Source: Cupriavidus taiwanensis (GTDB lineage Bacteria > Pseudomonadota > Gammaproteobacteria > Burkholderiales > Burkholderiaceae). Taken from it: a stretch of DNA of 64,000 nt. The notes below the pieces were generated by a model. The model was not told the DNA's origin and ran no database searches. It saw only the letters and a list, made by a program, of their open reading frames with translations. Shown piece after piece: positions 41,505 to 51,598 of this stretch; within the stretch, counting starts at the first letter, position 1, and each line of letters begins with the position of its first letter. The position numbers and the translations under genes are program-made. Where the stretch lies: assembly GCF_900249755.1 (NCBI RefSeq), contig NZ_LT976853.1, forward strand, positions 490,207 through 554,206, read 5' to 3'.

Positions 41505-42902
41505 ATGAGCTTGTTCCGCACCAAGGACATCGACGCGATGCTGGCCGTCGCGCGCGATGACGGCCTGAAGAAAGTGCTGGGTCCGGTCGACCTGGTGCTG
41601 ATGGGCATCGGCGCCATCATCGGCACCGGCATCTTCGTGCTGACCGGCACCGGCGCGCTGACCGCCGGGCCGGCGCTGACGGTGTCGTTCGTGATCGCGG
41701 CGCTGGCGTGCGGGTTTGCCGCGCTGTGCTACGCGGAGTTTGCCTCGGCGATCCCGGTGTCGGGGTCGATCTATACCTACAGCTACGCCACGCTGGGCGA
41801 GATCGTCGCGTGGATGATCGGGTGGGACCTGCTGCTGGAATACGGGCTGGCGACGTCGGCGGTGTCGGTGGGCTGGTCGGGCTATTTCCAGTCGCTGATG
41901 GCGGGCTTCGGCATGAAGCTGCCGGCGGCGCTGAGCGCGGCGCCGGGCTCGGTGCCGGGGGTGCAGACCGTGCTGAACCTGCCGGCGTGCCTGATCATGC
42001 TGGCCATCACCTGGGTGGTCTCCTACGGCGTGCGCGAGTCGGCGCGCGTCAACAACCTGATGGTGGCGGTGAAGATCGGCGTGGTGCTGCTGTTTATCGC
42101 GGTGGGCGTGTGGCACGTGCAGCCGGCCAACTGGCAGCCGTTCGCGCCGTTCGGCTTTGCCGGCATCTTCAATGCGGCGGCGCTGGTGTTCTTCGCGTTT
42201 ATCGGCTTCGATGCCGTGACCTCGGCGGCCGAGGAAGTCCGCAACCCGCGCCGCGACCTGCCGATCGGCATTATCGGCTCGCTGGCGGTCTGCACGGTGC
42301 TGTACGTGGTGGTGGCGGCGATCATGACCGGCATCGTGCCGTTCGCCAGGTTTGCCGGCGTCGACCATCCGGTTTCGCTGGCGCTGCAGTTTGCCGGAGA
42401 GAACTGGGTGGCGGGCTTCGTCGACCTGGGCGCAATCCTGGGCATGACCACGGTGATCCTGGTGATGACCTACGGCCAGACCCGCGTGATCTTCGCCATG
42501 TCGCGCGACGGGCTGCTGCCCGAGCGGTTGTCGTCGGTGCATCCGGTGCATGCGACGCCGTATTTCGCCACCTGGACCGTCGGCATCGTGTTTGCCGCGA
42601 TTGCCGCGTTCGTGCCGCTGAACGTGCTGGCCGAGCTGATCAATATCGGCACGCTGGCCGCCTTCACGCTGATCTCGGTGGCGGTGCTGGTGCTGCGCAA
42701 GACCCGGCCCGAACTGCCGCGCGCGTTCCGCTGCCCGGGCGTGCCGGTGGTGCCGCTATTGTCGATCGGCTTCTGCCTGTTCCTGATGGCACACCTGCAG
42801 GCGCTGACGTGGATTGCCTTCCTGGTGTGGCTGGCAGTGGGGCTGGTGATCTACTTCGCCTATGCGCGGCGCAATGCCGTGCTGCATAACCACGGCGGCT
42901 GA
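41505..42902 (+). CDS. APC-superfamily amino acid permease (cationic amino acid transporter type)
   Basis: The 465-residue protein has about 12 membrane segments. VLMGIGAIIGTGIFVLTGTGAL in segment 1 contains the APC substrate-carboxylate loop, and SGSIYTYSYATLGEIVAWMIGWDLLLEYGLA is typical of the YfnA/CAT branch. The amino acid carried is not evident. It ends convergently with the second MocR gene. Confidence 0.9.
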   Translation: MSLFRTKDIDAMLAVARDDGLKKVLGPVDLVLMGIGAIIGTGIFVLTGTGALTAGPALTVSFVIAALACGFAALCYAEFASAIPVSGSIYTYSYATLGEIVAWMIGWDLLLEYGLATSAVSVGWSGYFQSLMAGFGMKLPAALSAAPGSVPGVQTVLNLPACLIMLAITWVVSYGVRESARVNNLMVAVKIGVVLLFIAVGVWHVQPANWQPFAPFGFAGIFNAAALVFFAFIGFDAVTSAAEEVRNPRRDLPIGIIGSLAVCTVLYVVVAAIMTGIVPFARFAGVDHPVSLALQFAGENWVAGFVDLGAILGMTTVILVMTYGQTRVIFAMSRDGLLPERLSSVHPVHATPYFATWTVGIVFAAIAAFVPLNVLAELINIGTLAAFTLISVAVLVLRKTRPELPRAFRCPGVPVVPLLSIGFCLFLMAHLQALTWIAFLVWLAVGLVIYFAYARRNAVLHNHGG

Positions 42903-42921
42903 GCCGGCTCGGTGGCCAGGT

Positions 42922-44328
42922 TCAGCCGCCGCGTTCGGCGGCTGCCTTCATGAACGCCACCGCGCGCGGCTCGTTGGCATAGGCGGCGTTGATGCGGATC
43001 CACGCCGAGGTCTCGCCGCCCGGGCGGAAGTAGTTGCCCGGCGCCAGCGTCACGCCGTACTCCTCGCCCAGCGTCACCAGCTCGCGCGAATCCGCGATGC
43101 CCGGCGGGCGCGCCCACAGGAAGTTGCCGCCGGACGGCTGGCAGAACACCTCCCAGCCATTGCCGTGCAGCTGGCGCACCGCGCCGGCCACGGCCTCGCG
43201 CACGCGCAGCCGCAGCCGCTCCACATACTTGCGGTAGCCGCCGCGCTCCAGCAGCGCCGCGGTCACCGCCTCGGCAAAGTGCGAGCCGGCCACGCTGGTC
43301 AGCACCTTCACGTCGACCAGGTCCTTGACCAGCGCCTTGTCGGCCACCAGGTAGCCGATCCGCAGCGACGCCGACACCGTCTTGGAGAAGCCGCCGATGT
43401 AGATCACGTGCTCGAGCTGGTCCAGCGTCGCCAGCCGGTCGGTGAAATGGGTCTGGAAGTCCGAGAAAATATCGTCCTCGACAAAGCGGAAGCCATGCCG
43501 GCGCGCCAGCTCCAGCAGCCGGAACGCCACCGGCGGCGCCAGCGTCGAGCCGGTCGGGTTCTGCAGCACGCTGTTGGTGAAGAACAGCTTGGGCTTGTGC
43601 TGGCGCAGCAGCGCTTCGGTGGCGTCGGGGTCGGGGCCGTCGGGCGTGTGCGGCACGCCCACCAGCTGCACCCCGTGCAGCCGCAGCAGGCCGAACAGGT
43701 TGTAGTAGCCGGGGTCTTCCACGAACACCGTGTCGCCGGGCTTGAGCAGGTGGCGCACCACCAGGTCCAGCGCCTGGCTGGCGCCGGTGGTGATCAGCAC
43801 TTGCGGCAGCTCCGCGGCGATGCCCAGCTGGCGCACGCGCAGCAGCACCTGGCGGCGCAGCTCCGGATGCCCCATCGGCGTGGCGTAGTGGATTACGCTG
43901 TCGATCTCGTTGCGCGAGATCGCGCGGATCGCCTGCGTCAGCCCTTCGACATCGCGCCAGTTCTCGGGGACGAAGCCGCCCGCCAGCTTGAGCGTGCCGC
44001 TGGGGTGGTTGAACTGCTCCAGGATATGGTCGGACAGGTCCTCGGCCAGGCTGGGGTCCGACCAGCCGCGCGCCGAGCGCCCTGCCAGCGGGCTGTCCGC
44101 CACATAGAAGCCCGAGCCCTGGCGCGAATCGAGCAGCCCCTGCGACACCAGCCGGTCATAGGCCTCGATCACCGGGAAGCGGCTGATGCCGTTTTCCGCG
44201 GCGAGTTGCCGGATCGACGGCAGCCGTGCGCCCGGGCGCGCCTCGCGGTTGCCGATCCACGCCTTCACCCCTTCGACGATCTGCTCGGTCAGTGGAATTC
44301 CGGTGGAAGCATCTAAGATGAGTTTCAT
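42922..44328 (-). CDS. MocR-type regulator, second copy
   Basis: The 468-residue protein combines a GntR helix-turn-helix (residues 1-75: PLTEQIVEGVKAWIGNREARPGARLPSIRQLAAENGISRFPVIEAYDRLV) with an aminotransferase domain whose PLP lysine is in GGFSKTVSASLRIGYL. It is a paralogue of the gene at 36210 but diverged. Upstream lie four AACTGT half-sites. It is divergent from a DUF2917 gene and convergent with the permease, either of which could be a target. The start is placed at the ATG complementary to 44326-44328. Confidence 0.92.
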   Translation of the reverse strand: MKLILDASTGIPLTEQIVEGVKAWIGNREARPGARLPSIRQLAAENGISRFPVIEAYDRLVSQGLLDSRQGSGFYVADSPLAGRSARGWSDPSLAEDLSDHILEQFNHPSGTLKLAGGFVPENWRDVEGLTQAIRAISRNEIDSVIHYATPMGHPELRRQVLLRVRQLGIAAELPQVLITTGASQALDLVVRHLLKPGDTVFVEDPGYYNLFGLLRLHGVQLVGVPHTPDGPDPDATEALLRQHKPKLFFTNSVLQNPTGSTLAPPVAFRLLELARRHGFRFVEDDIFSDFQTHFTDRLATLDQLEHVIYIGGFSKTVSASLRIGYLVADKALVKDLVDVKVLTSVAGSHFAEAVTAALLERGGYRKYVERLRLRVREAVAGAVRQLHGNGWEVFCQPSGGNFLWARPPGIADSRELVTLGEEYGVTLAPGNYFRPGGETSAWIRINAAYANEPRAVAFMKAAAERGG

Positions 44329-44362
44329 GGGGAGGACGGCCGGCGAAGGCTGGCGAGGGCGC

Positions 44363-44416
44363 AACTGTCAGGAAAAACTACTGAACAGTTCATCGAAAAC
44401 TGTTCACAACTGTACA
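44363..44416. promoter_or_regulatory. Cluster of AACTGT half-sites upstream of the second MocR gene
   Basis: AACTGT occurs at 44363 (plus), in GAACAGTT at 44383-44390 (minus), in AACTGTTC at 44398-44405 (plus) and in AACTGTACA at 44408-44416 (plus). The middle two form an 8-bp inverted repeat with a 7-base spacer. The motif resembles the boxes of the first MocR gene. Confidence 0.6.
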
Positions 44417-44532
44417 TGGGATTGTAGTGAGGGATGCGAATAATGGAAGCGTGGCGGAGGAGGGCGCCGGCATCCACATCCCCTGGATGGCCCGGCACCC
44501 GCGATCACCGCCGGGCTGACAAGGAGTGCAAC

Positions 44533-44871
44533 ATGCGCGAACTACGGACTTTCGAACTCGACCAACCCGGACTGCCGGTAAGCTGGCGCGCCGGTTACGG
44601 GCAGACCGTCTGCGCGGTGGCGGGCCAGCTGTGGGTGACGGTGGAAGGCCATCCCCACGACATCTGGCTGGCGCCGGGCGACGAACTGGCGCTGCCCGAG
44701 GGCTACCGCGTGTGGCTGTCGGGCGACGGCGCGGGGGCGCGCTTCACGCTGGCGCAGGTGCCGGCGCCGTGGTCGCTGCGGCGCTTGCTGGCGTGGCTGC
44801 GCGCGCTGCGGCATCGGGTCGAGGAGCACAGCACCGACGCCTTTGGCGAATGCCCGAGGATGTGGGCCTGA
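44533..44871 (+). CDS. DUF2917 domain protein
   Basis: The 112-residue protein matches DUF2917: a beta-rich, cupin-like small domain with VCAVAGQLWVTVEGHPHDIWLAPGDELALPEGYRVWLSG, followed by a basic helix. Function is unknown. AAGGAG precedes the ATG at 44533, and a strong terminator follows. It is divergent from the MocR gene. Confidence 0.83.
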   Translation: MRELRTFELDQPGLPVSWRAGYGQTVCAVAGQLWVTVEGHPHDIWLAPGDELALPEGYRVWLSGDGAGARFTLAQVPAPWSLRRLLAWLRALRHRVEEHSTDAFGECPRMWA

Positions 44872-44892
44872 GCGGCCTGCTTTTTACCTGAC

Positions 44893-44916
44893 AAGGCCAC
44901 CTGCGGGTGGCCTTTT
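44893..44916 (+). terminator. Rho-independent terminator after the DUF2917 gene
   Basis: A 9-bp stem AAGGCCACC / GGTGGCCTT with a 4-base loop runs into TTGCTT. Confidence 0.88.
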
Positions 44917-44976
44917 GCTTGGCGGCGGCGCCTACTCTATAAGCACGGAGGCGCCCGTCCTCGGGGTTCCGCCCCA

Positions 44977-45007
44977 TTGCTTTACGTTAACGTCAACGTC
45001 ATATAAT
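44977..45007 (+). promoter_or_regulatory. icmF promoter with MerR-type (LiuR-like) operator
   Basis: TTGCTT (44977-44982) and a perfect TATAAT (45002-45007) are separated by 19 bases, the long spacing typical of MerR-activated promoters. Between them TTTACGTTAACGTCAACGTC contains the ACGTTAACGT palindrome, similar to the LiuR sites described for branched-chain amino acid and fatty acid genes. The regulator gene is not in the window. Confidence 0.65.
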
Positions 45008-45128
45008 CGATCGGCCCCGGATCCCGGGGCCCAGCCCGCGCGCCTGCCGCCCAGCCGACCCAGAGCGGCACAGACTGCACGACAGCGCATGCCGCGGTGG
45101 CAGCCAAACACCAGAGACGGTGGAGACA

Positions 45129-48100
45129 ATGACCGACCTTTCCGATGTCCATGATGTGCGCCGCGGTGCGCCCCAGCCCAAGCCGGCCGCGCCAGGCACC
45201 GGCCCGGCCAACAAGGTGCGCTTCGTCACCGCGGCGTCGCTGTTCGACGGCCACGATGCCTCGATCAACATCATGCGCCGCATCCTGCAGTCGCACGGCT
45301 GCGAGGTGGTCCACCTCGGCCACAACCGCTCGGTCGAAGAGATCGTGACCGCGGCGCTGCAGGAAGACGCGCAGGGCATTGCCATCTCGAGCTACCAGGG
45401 CGGCCATGTCGAGTACTTCAAGTACATGGTCGACCTGCTGCGCGACAAGGGCGGCGAACACGTGCAGGTCTTCGGCGGCGGCGGCGGCGTGATCGTTCCC
45501 GACGAGATCCGCGAGCTGCAGGCCTACGGCGTGGCGCGCATCTACAGCCCCGAGGACGGCCAGCGCATGGGCCTGGCCGGCATGATTGCCGACATGGTGC
45601 AGCGCTGCGACCTCGACCTGAGCCGCTACGCGCCCACCACGCTCGACCCGGTCGCCGCCGGCGACCGCCGCGCGCTGGCGCAGTTGATCACCGCGCTGGA
45701 GAACGGCAAGGCCGACCCGGCGCTGGTGCAGGCGATGCACTCGCAAGCAGCCGCGGCATCGATCCCGGTGCTGGGCATCACCGGCACCGGCGGCGCCGGC
45801 AAATCATCGCTGACCGACGAGCTGATCCGCCGCTTCCGGCTCGACCAGCAGGATGCGCTGTCGATCGCCGTGATCTCGATCGACCCGTCGCGGCGCAAGT
45901 CCGGCGGCGCGCTGCTCGGTGACCGCATCCGCATGAACGCGATCAACCATCCCAACATCTTCATGCGCTCGATGGCGACGCGCGAGGCGGGCTCCGAGAT
46001 CTCGCAGGCGCTGCCCGACGCGATCGCCGCGTGCAAGGTGGCGGGCTTCGACCTGGTGATCGTCGAGACCTCGGGCATTGGCCAGGGCGACGCCGCCATC
46101 GTGCCGCACGTCGACCTGTCGCTGTACGTGATGACGCCCGAGTTCGGCGCCGCCAGCCAGCTCGAGAAGATCGACATGCTGGACTTTGCCGACTTCGTCG
46201 CCATCAACAAGTTCGACCGCAAGGGCGCGCAGGACGCCTGGCGCGACGTCGCCAAGCAGGTGCAGCGCAACCGCGAGCAATGGCATGGCAAGCCGGAGGA
46301 CATGCCGGTCTACGGCACCCAGGCGTCGCGCTTCAACGACGACGGCGTGACCATGCTGTACCAGGGCCTGCGCGAGGCGCTGGCAGGACGCGGGCTGCAG
46401 GTGCAGCCCGGCATGCTGCCGGCGCTGTCCGGGCGCATCTCCACCGGCCAGAACGTGATCGTGCCGCCGGCGCGCAGCCGCTACCTGGCGGAACTGGCCG
46501 ACACCGTGCGCGGCTACCACCGCCGCGTGGCCGAGCAGAGCCGCATTGCGCGCGAGCGCCAGCAACTGCGGGAATCGAGCCGCATGCTGCAAGCCGCGCA
46601 GGGCGACGTTGCCGCGCTCGACGCACTGGCCGCCGAACGCGACAGCGCGCTGGGCCAGGTCGAACGCAAGCTGCTGGCGATGTGGCCGCAGATGCAGGAG
46701 GCCTACAGCGGCGACGAATACGTGGTGAAGATCCGCGACAAGGAAATCCGCACCGGACTGGTCACCACCACGCTGTCGGGCACCAAGGTGCGCAAGGTAG
46801 TGCTGCCGCGCTTCGAGGACGACGGCGAGGTGCTGAAGTGGCTGATGCGCGAGAACGTGCCCGGCAGCTTCCCCTACACCGCCGGCGTGTTCGCCTTCAA
46901 GCGCGAGAACGAAGACCCGACCCGCATGTTCGCCGGCGAGGGCGATGCGTTCCGCACCAACCGCCGCTTCAAGCTGGTGTCGGAGGGGATGGACGCCAAG
47001 CGCCTGTCGACCGCGTTCGACTCGGTCACGCTGTACGGCGAAGACCCGCATGTGCGCCCCGACATCTACGGCAAGGTCGGCAACTCGGGCGTGTCGATCG
47101 CCACGCTCGACGACATGAAGGTGCTGTACGACGGCTTCGACCTGACCAGCCCGAGCACCTCGGTGTCGATGACCATCAACGGCCCGGCGCCGACCATCCT
47201 GGCGATGTTCATGAACACCGCCATCGACCAGCAGCTCGACAAGTTCCGCGCCGACAACGGCCGCGACCCCACCGCCGACGAGGAAGCCAAGATCCGCGCC
47301 TGGGTGCTGCAGAACGTGCGCGGCACGGTGCAGGCCGATATCCTGAAGGAAGACCAGGGCCAGAACACCTGCATCTTCTCCACCGAGTTCTCGCTCAAGG
47401 TGATGGGCGACATCCAGGAGTACTTCGTGCACCACCAGGTGCGCAACTTCTACTCGGTATCGATCTCGGGCTACCACATCGCCGAGGCCGGCGCGAACCC
47501 GATCTCGCAGCTGGCGTTCACGCTTTCAAACGGCTTCACCTACGCCGAGGCGTACCTGGCGCGCGGCATGCATATCGACGACTTCGCGCCCAACCTGTCG
47601 TTCTTCTTCTCCAACGGCATGGATCCCGAGTACAGCGTGCTGGGCCGCGTGGCGCGCCGCATCTGGGCGGTGACCATGCGCGACAAGTACGGCGCCAACG
47701 AGCGCAGCCAGAAGCTCAAGTACCACATCCAGACCTCGGGCCGTTCGCTGCATGCGCAGGAGATCGACTTCAACGATATCCGCACCACGCTGCAGGCACT
47801 GATCGCGATCTACGACAATTGCAACTCGCTGCACACCAACGCCTACGACGAGGCCATCACCACGCCCACCGGCGAATCGGTGCGGCGCGCGCTGGCGATC
47901 CAGCTGATCATCAACCGCGAATGGGGCGTGGCGAAGTGCGAGAACCCCAACCAGGGCAGCTTCCTGATCGAGGAGCTGACCGACCTGGTGGAAGAGGCGG
48001 TGCTGCAGGAGTTCGAGCGCATCGCCGAGCGTGGCGGCGTGCTGGGGGCGATGGAAACCGGCTACCAGCGCGGCAAGATCCAGGAGGAATCGCTCTACTA

Positions 48101-48419
48101 CGAGCAGCTCAAGCACGACGGCACGCTGCCGCTGATCGGCGTGAACACCTTCCGCAATCCGGACGGCGACCCGGTGCCGCAGAAGCTGGAACTGGCGCGT
48201 TCCAGCGAAGCCGAGAAGCAGAGTCAGCTGGCGCGCCTGCAGGCATTCCAGCAGGCGCATGCCGACGCAGCGCCGGCGATGCTGCAGCGGCTGCGCCAGG
48301 CCGTGATCGACAACCAGAACGTGTTCGCGGTGCTGATGGACGCGGTGCGGGTTTGCTCGCTGGGGCAGATCACGCATGCGCTGTTCGAGGTCGGCGGGCA
48401 GTATCGCCGCAATATGTAG
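45129..48419 (+). CDS. icmF: Fused isobutyryl-CoA mutase IcmF (B12-dependent mutase with G-protein chaperone domain)
   Basis: IcmF interconverts isobutyryl-CoA and n-butyryl-CoA with adenosylcobalamin and carries its own GTPase chaperone. The 1096-residue protein has the B12-binding domain first ([15 protein letters not shown] near residue 38, with the cobalt-ligand His), then the MeaI-like G domain with P-loop [10 protein letters not shown] around residues 217-226, a linker, and the substrate TIM-barrel domain in the C-terminal half. This order distinguishes it from ordinary methylmalonyl-CoA mutase. An in-frame GTG at 45120 is an alternative start. Context with a beta-hydroxyacyl-CoA dehydrogenase fits branched and short-chain acyl-CoA metabolism. 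Confidence 0.95.
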   Translation: MTDLSDVHDVRRGAPQPKPAAPGTGPANKVRFVTAASLFDGHDASINIMRRILQSHGCEVVHLGHNRSVEEIVTAALQEDAQGIAISSYQGGHVEYFKYMVDLLRDKGGEHVQVFGGGGGVIVPDEIRELQAYGVARIYSPEDGQRMGLAGMIADMVQRCDLDLSRYAPTTLDPVAAGDRRALAQLITALENGKADPALVQAMHSQAAAASIPVLGITGTGGAGKSSLTDELIRRFRLDQQDALSIAVISIDPSRRKSGGALLGDRIRMNAINHPNIFMRSMATREAGSEISQALPDAIAACKVAGFDLVIVETSGIGQGDAAIVPHVDLSLYVMTPEFGAASQLEKIDMLDFADFVAINKFDRKGAQDAWRDVAKQVQRNREQWHGKPEDMPVYGTQASRFNDDGVTMLYQGLREALAGRGLQVQPGMLPALSGRISTGQNVIVPPARSRYLAELADTVRGYHRRVAEQSRIARERQQLRESSRMLQAAQGDVAALDALAAERDSALGQVERKLLAMWPQMQEAYSGDEYVVKIRDKEIRTGLVTTTLSGTKVRKVVLPRFEDDGEVLKWLMRENVPGSFPYTAGVFAFKRENEDPTRMFAGEGDAFRTNRRFKLVSEGMDAKRLSTAFDSVTLYGEDPHVRPDIYGKVGNSGVSIATLDDMKVLYDGFDLTSPSTSVSMTINGPAPTILAMFMNTAIDQQLDKFRADNGRDPTADEEAKIRAWVLQNVRGTVQADILKEDQGQNTCIFSTEFSLKVMGDIQEYFVHHQVRNFYSVSISGYHIAEAGANPISQLAFTLSNGFTYAEAYLARGMHIDDFAPNLSFFFSNGMDPEYSVLGRVARRIWAVTMRDKYGANERSQKLKYHIQTSGRSLHAQEIDFNDIRTTLQALIAIYDNCNSLHTNAYDEAITTPTGESVRRALAIQLIINREWGVAKCENPNQGSFLIEELTDLVEEAVLQEFERIAERGGVLGAMETGYQRGKIQEESLYYEQLKHDGTLPLIGVNTFRNPDGDPVPQKLELARSSEAEKQSQLARLQAFQQAHADAAPAMLQRLRQAVIDNQNVFAVLMDAVRVCSLGQITHALFEVGGQYRRNM

Positions 48420-48573
48420 ACCCCGGTCCACGCGCTGACCGGTAATCGCGCAGGGCGGCCGCGGCAAGGGCCGCCCTGCGTTACACTCGGATGCTGCGCC
48501 GCACCGTCATCACCGGCCAGCGCAAACCGGCGCCTGGCGGCAACAAATCCCGAGACCACCGCAACACAAGACC

Positions 48574-49011
48574 ATGGACACCCAGTACAGCCCGAACAAC
48601 ATCTTTGCCAGGATCCTGCGCGGCGAAATGCCATGCATCAAGGTGTACGAGGACGACGACACCATCGCCTTCATGGACATCATGCCGCAGGCCGACGGCC
48701 ATACGCTGGTGGTGCCCAAGGAAGCCGCGGTCAACCTGTTCGACTTGTCCGAGCGCGGCGCCCAGGCCGCCATCGTCGCCACCCAGCGCGTGGCGCGCGC
48801 GGTGCGCGCGGCGTTCAATCCCGACGGCATCTCGATCGGCCAGTTCAACGGCGCCGCGGCCGGGCAGACCGTGCCGCACATCCATTTCCACATCGTGCCG
48901 CGCTACAACGACCAGTCGCTGCGCGGCCACGCGCGCGACATGCAGGAGCCCGAAGTGCTCAAGGGCCATGCCGAGCGCATCATCGCGGCGCTGCGCGAGC
49001 AGGCGCCCTGA
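48574..49011 (+). CDS. HIT-family protein (histidine triad nucleotide hydrolase)
   Basis: The 145-residue protein has the N-terminal IFARILRGEMPCIKVYEDDDTIAFMDI segment and the histidine triad VPHIHFHIVPR near residues 98-108. HIT proteins hydrolyse nucleoside phosphoramidates or dinucleoside polyphosphates; the exact substrate is unknown. It lies between icmF and the 3-hydroxybutyryl-CoA dehydrogenase gene, 44 bases before the latter. Confidence 0.93.
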   Translation: MDTQYSPNNIFARILRGEMPCIKVYEDDDTIAFMDIMPQADGHTLVVPKEAAVNLFDLSERGAQAAIVATQRVARAVRAAFNPDGISIGQFNGAAAGQTVPHIHFHIVPRYNDQSLRGHARDMQEPEVLKGHAERIIAALREQAP

Positions 49012-49055
49012 ACCACGCATCCAAGCATTCAACCAAGCAAGCAGAGGAAGACAAG

Positions 49056-49910
49056 ATGGCAATCAAGACTGTAGGCATCGTCGGTGCCGGCACCATGGGC
49101 AATGGCATCGCCCAGGCCTGCGCAGTGGTGGGTCTTAACGTGGTGATGGTCGACATCAGCGACGCCGCCGTGCAGAAGGGCGTGGCGACGGTGTCGGGCA
49201 GCCTGGACCGGCTGATCAAGAAGGAAAAGCTGACCGAGGCGCAGAAGGCCGACGCGCTGGCGCGCATCAAAGGCAGCACCGCGTACGACGACCTCAAGGC
49301 CGCCGACATCGTGATCGAGGCCGCCACCGAGAACTACGACCTCAAGGTCAAGATCCTCAAGCAGATCGACGGCATCGTCGGCGACAACGTCATCATCGCG
49401 TCGAACACCTCGTCGATCTCGATCACCAAGCTCGCCGCCGTGACCGCGCGCGCCGACCGCTTTATCGGCATGCATTTCTTCAACCCGGTGCCGGTGATGG
49501 CGCTGGTCGAACTGATCCGCGGCCTGCAGACCAGCGACGCCACGCACGCCGCCGTCGAGGATCTGTCGAAGCAACTCGGCAAGTACCCGATCACCGTCAA
49601 GAACAACCCGGGCTTCGTCGTCAACCGCATCCTGTGCCCGATGATCAACGAGGCCTTCTGCGTGCTGGGCGAAGGCCTGGCCTCGCCGGAAGAGATCGAC
49701 GAAGGCATGAAGCTGGGCTGCAACCACCCGATCGGCCCGCTGGCGCTGGCCGACATGATCGGGCTGGACACCATGCTGGCGGTGATGGAAGTGCTGTACA
49801 CCGAGTTCGCCGATCCGAAGTACCGGCCGGCGATGCTGATGCGCGAGATGGTGGCCGCTGGCTACCTGGGGCGCAAGACCGGGCGTGGGGTGTACGTGTA
49901 TAGCAAGTAA
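49056..49910 (+). CDS. 3-hydroxybutyryl-CoA dehydrogenase
   Basis: The 284-residue NAD(P)-dependent enzyme reduces acetoacetyl-CoA or oxidises 3-hydroxybutyryl-CoA. It begins with the Rossmann motif VGIVGAGTMGNGIAQACA, then SNTSSISITKLAA and GMHFFNPVPVMALVELI with the catalytic His, and the C-terminal helical domain with NNPGFVVNRILCPMINEA. Length and motifs match Hbd/PaaH-type stand-alone enzymes. GAGGAAG precedes the ATG at 49056. Confidence 0.95.
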   Translation: MAIKTVGIVGAGTMGNGIAQACAVVGLNVVMVDISDAAVQKGVATVSGSLDRLIKKEKLTEAQKADALARIKGSTAYDDLKAADIVIEAATENYDLKVKILKQIDGIVGDNVIIASNTSSISITKLAAVTARADRFIGMHFFNPVPVMALVELIRGLQTSDATHAAVEDLSKQLGKYPITVKNNPGFVVNRILCPMINEAFCVLGEGLASPEEIDEGMKLGCNHPIGPLALADMIGLDTMLAVMEVLYTEFADPKYRPAMLMREMVAAGYLGRKTGRGVYVYSK

Positions 49911-49957
49911 GTCGGACCGGGACCGGCCCCGTTAGCGGGAAGGTCTTGTCTGAGTGG

Positions 49958-49995
49958 GGCCGGCGGCTGGACCTGGGTCAGCGCCGGCCTTTTTT
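49958..49995 (+). terminator. Rho-independent terminator after the dehydrogenase gene
   Basis: An 8-bp perfect stem (49958-49965 with 49982-49989) is followed directly by six T residues. The loop is 16 bases. Confidence 0.88.
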
Positions 49996-50116
49996 GTTTG
50001 TGGCGCCGTTCGACACGGTATCGGCACAATCCGAAACAAACCGGGCGATGCCTTCGGGTAGTCTATGGGGTCGTTCGCGATAACGCGATCAAGGAACTGG
50101 CAGAGGAATCCCGCTT

Positions 50117-51126
50117 ATGAGTACTGGCGAACTCATTTTGTACACCACGGAGGACGGCGGGGCGCGGATTCGGTTGCGGGCGGAAGGAGGGACGGTCTGG
50201 CTGTCGCAACTGGAGATGGCAGAGTTGTTCGCATCCTCGAAGCAAAACATCGGCCAGCACATCAAAAACGTCTTGGCCGATGGCGAGTTGGCGGAGGATT
50301 CAGTTGTAAAGCAAAACTTTACAACTGCCTCCGACGGCAAGAACTACCGAACCATGCTCTACAACCTAGACATGATCCTGGCAGTGGGCTACCGGGTTCG
50401 CTCCCATCGCGGCACCCAATTCCGCCAATGGGCCACCACGCACCTGCGTGAATTCCTGGTCAAGGGCTTCGTCATGGATGACGAACGGCTCAAGGAACCG
50501 GGCGGCTGGGATTACTTCGATGAGCTGATCCAGCGCATCCGGGATATCCGGGCGTCCGAAAAGCGTTTCTACCAGAAGATCCGCGATATCTACGCGACCG
50601 CCGTCGACTACGACGGCACCACCGAACAGGCGCAGCGCTTTTTCGCCCGGACCCAGAACAAGATGCTGTGGGCCATCACCGGCCACACCGCCGCGGAACT
50701 GATTGCAGCCCGATCAGACCCCAACCAGCCGAATATGGGCTCACAAGCTGGAGGGGCGGCCGGGTGCGGCAGGGCGACGTGGGGGTTGCCAAGAACTACC
50801 TGCAGCAGCCGGAAGTCGACGCGCTCAACCGCATCGTGGTGATGTATCTGGACTACGCCGAAAACATGGCGCTGCGTCGCAAGCCGATGACCATGCAGGA
50901 ATGGTCGGACAAGCTGGATGCATTCCTGGCGTTCAACGAGCGCGAGGTATTGACGCATGCCGGGAAGGTGTCTGCGCAGGTGGCAGAGCGTCTGGCGCTG
51001 GAGCGCTATACCGAATTCGAAGTCAGGCGGCGCGACGCCGAGCGGCAGGCCGCAGACGCTGAGGATGTGGCAGCGCTGGAACGCCTCGAGCAGCAGCTTG
51101 ACGGTGCCATCGTCAAAAAGCGGTGA
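50117..51126 (+). pseudogene. RhuM-family protein, single frameshift
   Basis: The N-terminal 210 residues match RhuM-family proteins: TVWLSQLEMAELFASSKQNIGQHIKNVL, KNYRTMLYNLDMILAVGYRVRSHRGTQFRQWA and an FFARTQNKMLWAITGHTAAELI segment. At about 50740 the frame shifts: the peptide reads PNMG in the first frame and continues as LTSWRGGRVRQGDVGVAKNYL in the next, running to 51126. One missing base (GGGCTC for an expected GGGCCTC) explains it. RhuM genes occur in islands and near defence or restriction loci; function is unclear. A sequencing error would restore a 336-residue gene. Confidence 0.8.
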
Positions 51127-51257
51127 GCACCATCGCACTGTTCCCAGGCTCGCTGTAATCCCACTTACACCGCGTTATATACCGAAACAAACCGCCGCAT
51201 CCAGTAACAGGAATGCGCGGTAGAGTGCACCCATTCCGATTACGACAACACCGCATC

Positions 51258-51587
51258 ATGGCTCATCCGGTACTTTTTGCAGCGCTGCTCGCCGGCGTCA
51301 TGTCCCTGCTGGCGGCGCGTTCGGCGATGGCGCATGTGGATGTGGGGGTGCACATTGGCACACCGGTTTATGCCGCGCCGGCGCCGGTCTATGTGGCGCC
51401 GCCGCCCCCCGTGGTGTATGCGCCCCGCTATCACGGCTGGCATGGCGACCGGTATTGGGACGGCCGGCGCTGGTATGGGCGTGGTGAGTGGCGGCATCGA
51501 CATCACCACCACCGTCGGCACCACCATCATCGTCACCACTACTACCGCCACCATGGGCGCCACGGGCACCACGGACACGGCCACTGA
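51258..51587 (+). CDS. Small secreted His-rich protein
   Basis: The 109-residue product has an N-terminal signal peptide (FAALLAGVMSLLAARSAMA, cleavage after AMA), a proline/alanine/valine-rich stretch at about 35-52, an aromatic RYHGWHGDRYWDGRRWYGRG block like YXWGXXW-type small proteins, and a tail of about 30 residues mostly His, Arg and Gly. The tail could bind metal in the periplasm. I do not recognise a defined family. The ATG at 51258 places the signal correctly; an earlier in-frame ATG exists at 51213. Confidence 0.75.
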   Translation: MAHPVLFAALLAGVMSLLAARSAMAHVDVGVHIGTPVYAAPAPVYVAPPPPVVYAPRYHGWHGDRYWDGRRWYGRGEWRHRHHHHRRHHHHRHHYYRHHGRHGHHGHGH

Positions 51588-51598
51588 ATGCTGGCGGT

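Noticed and set aside
50700..50760. Programmed ribosomal frameshift in the RhuM gene
   Set aside because: No slippery heptamer or downstream pseudoknot is evident at the junction; a one-base loss explains it more simply.
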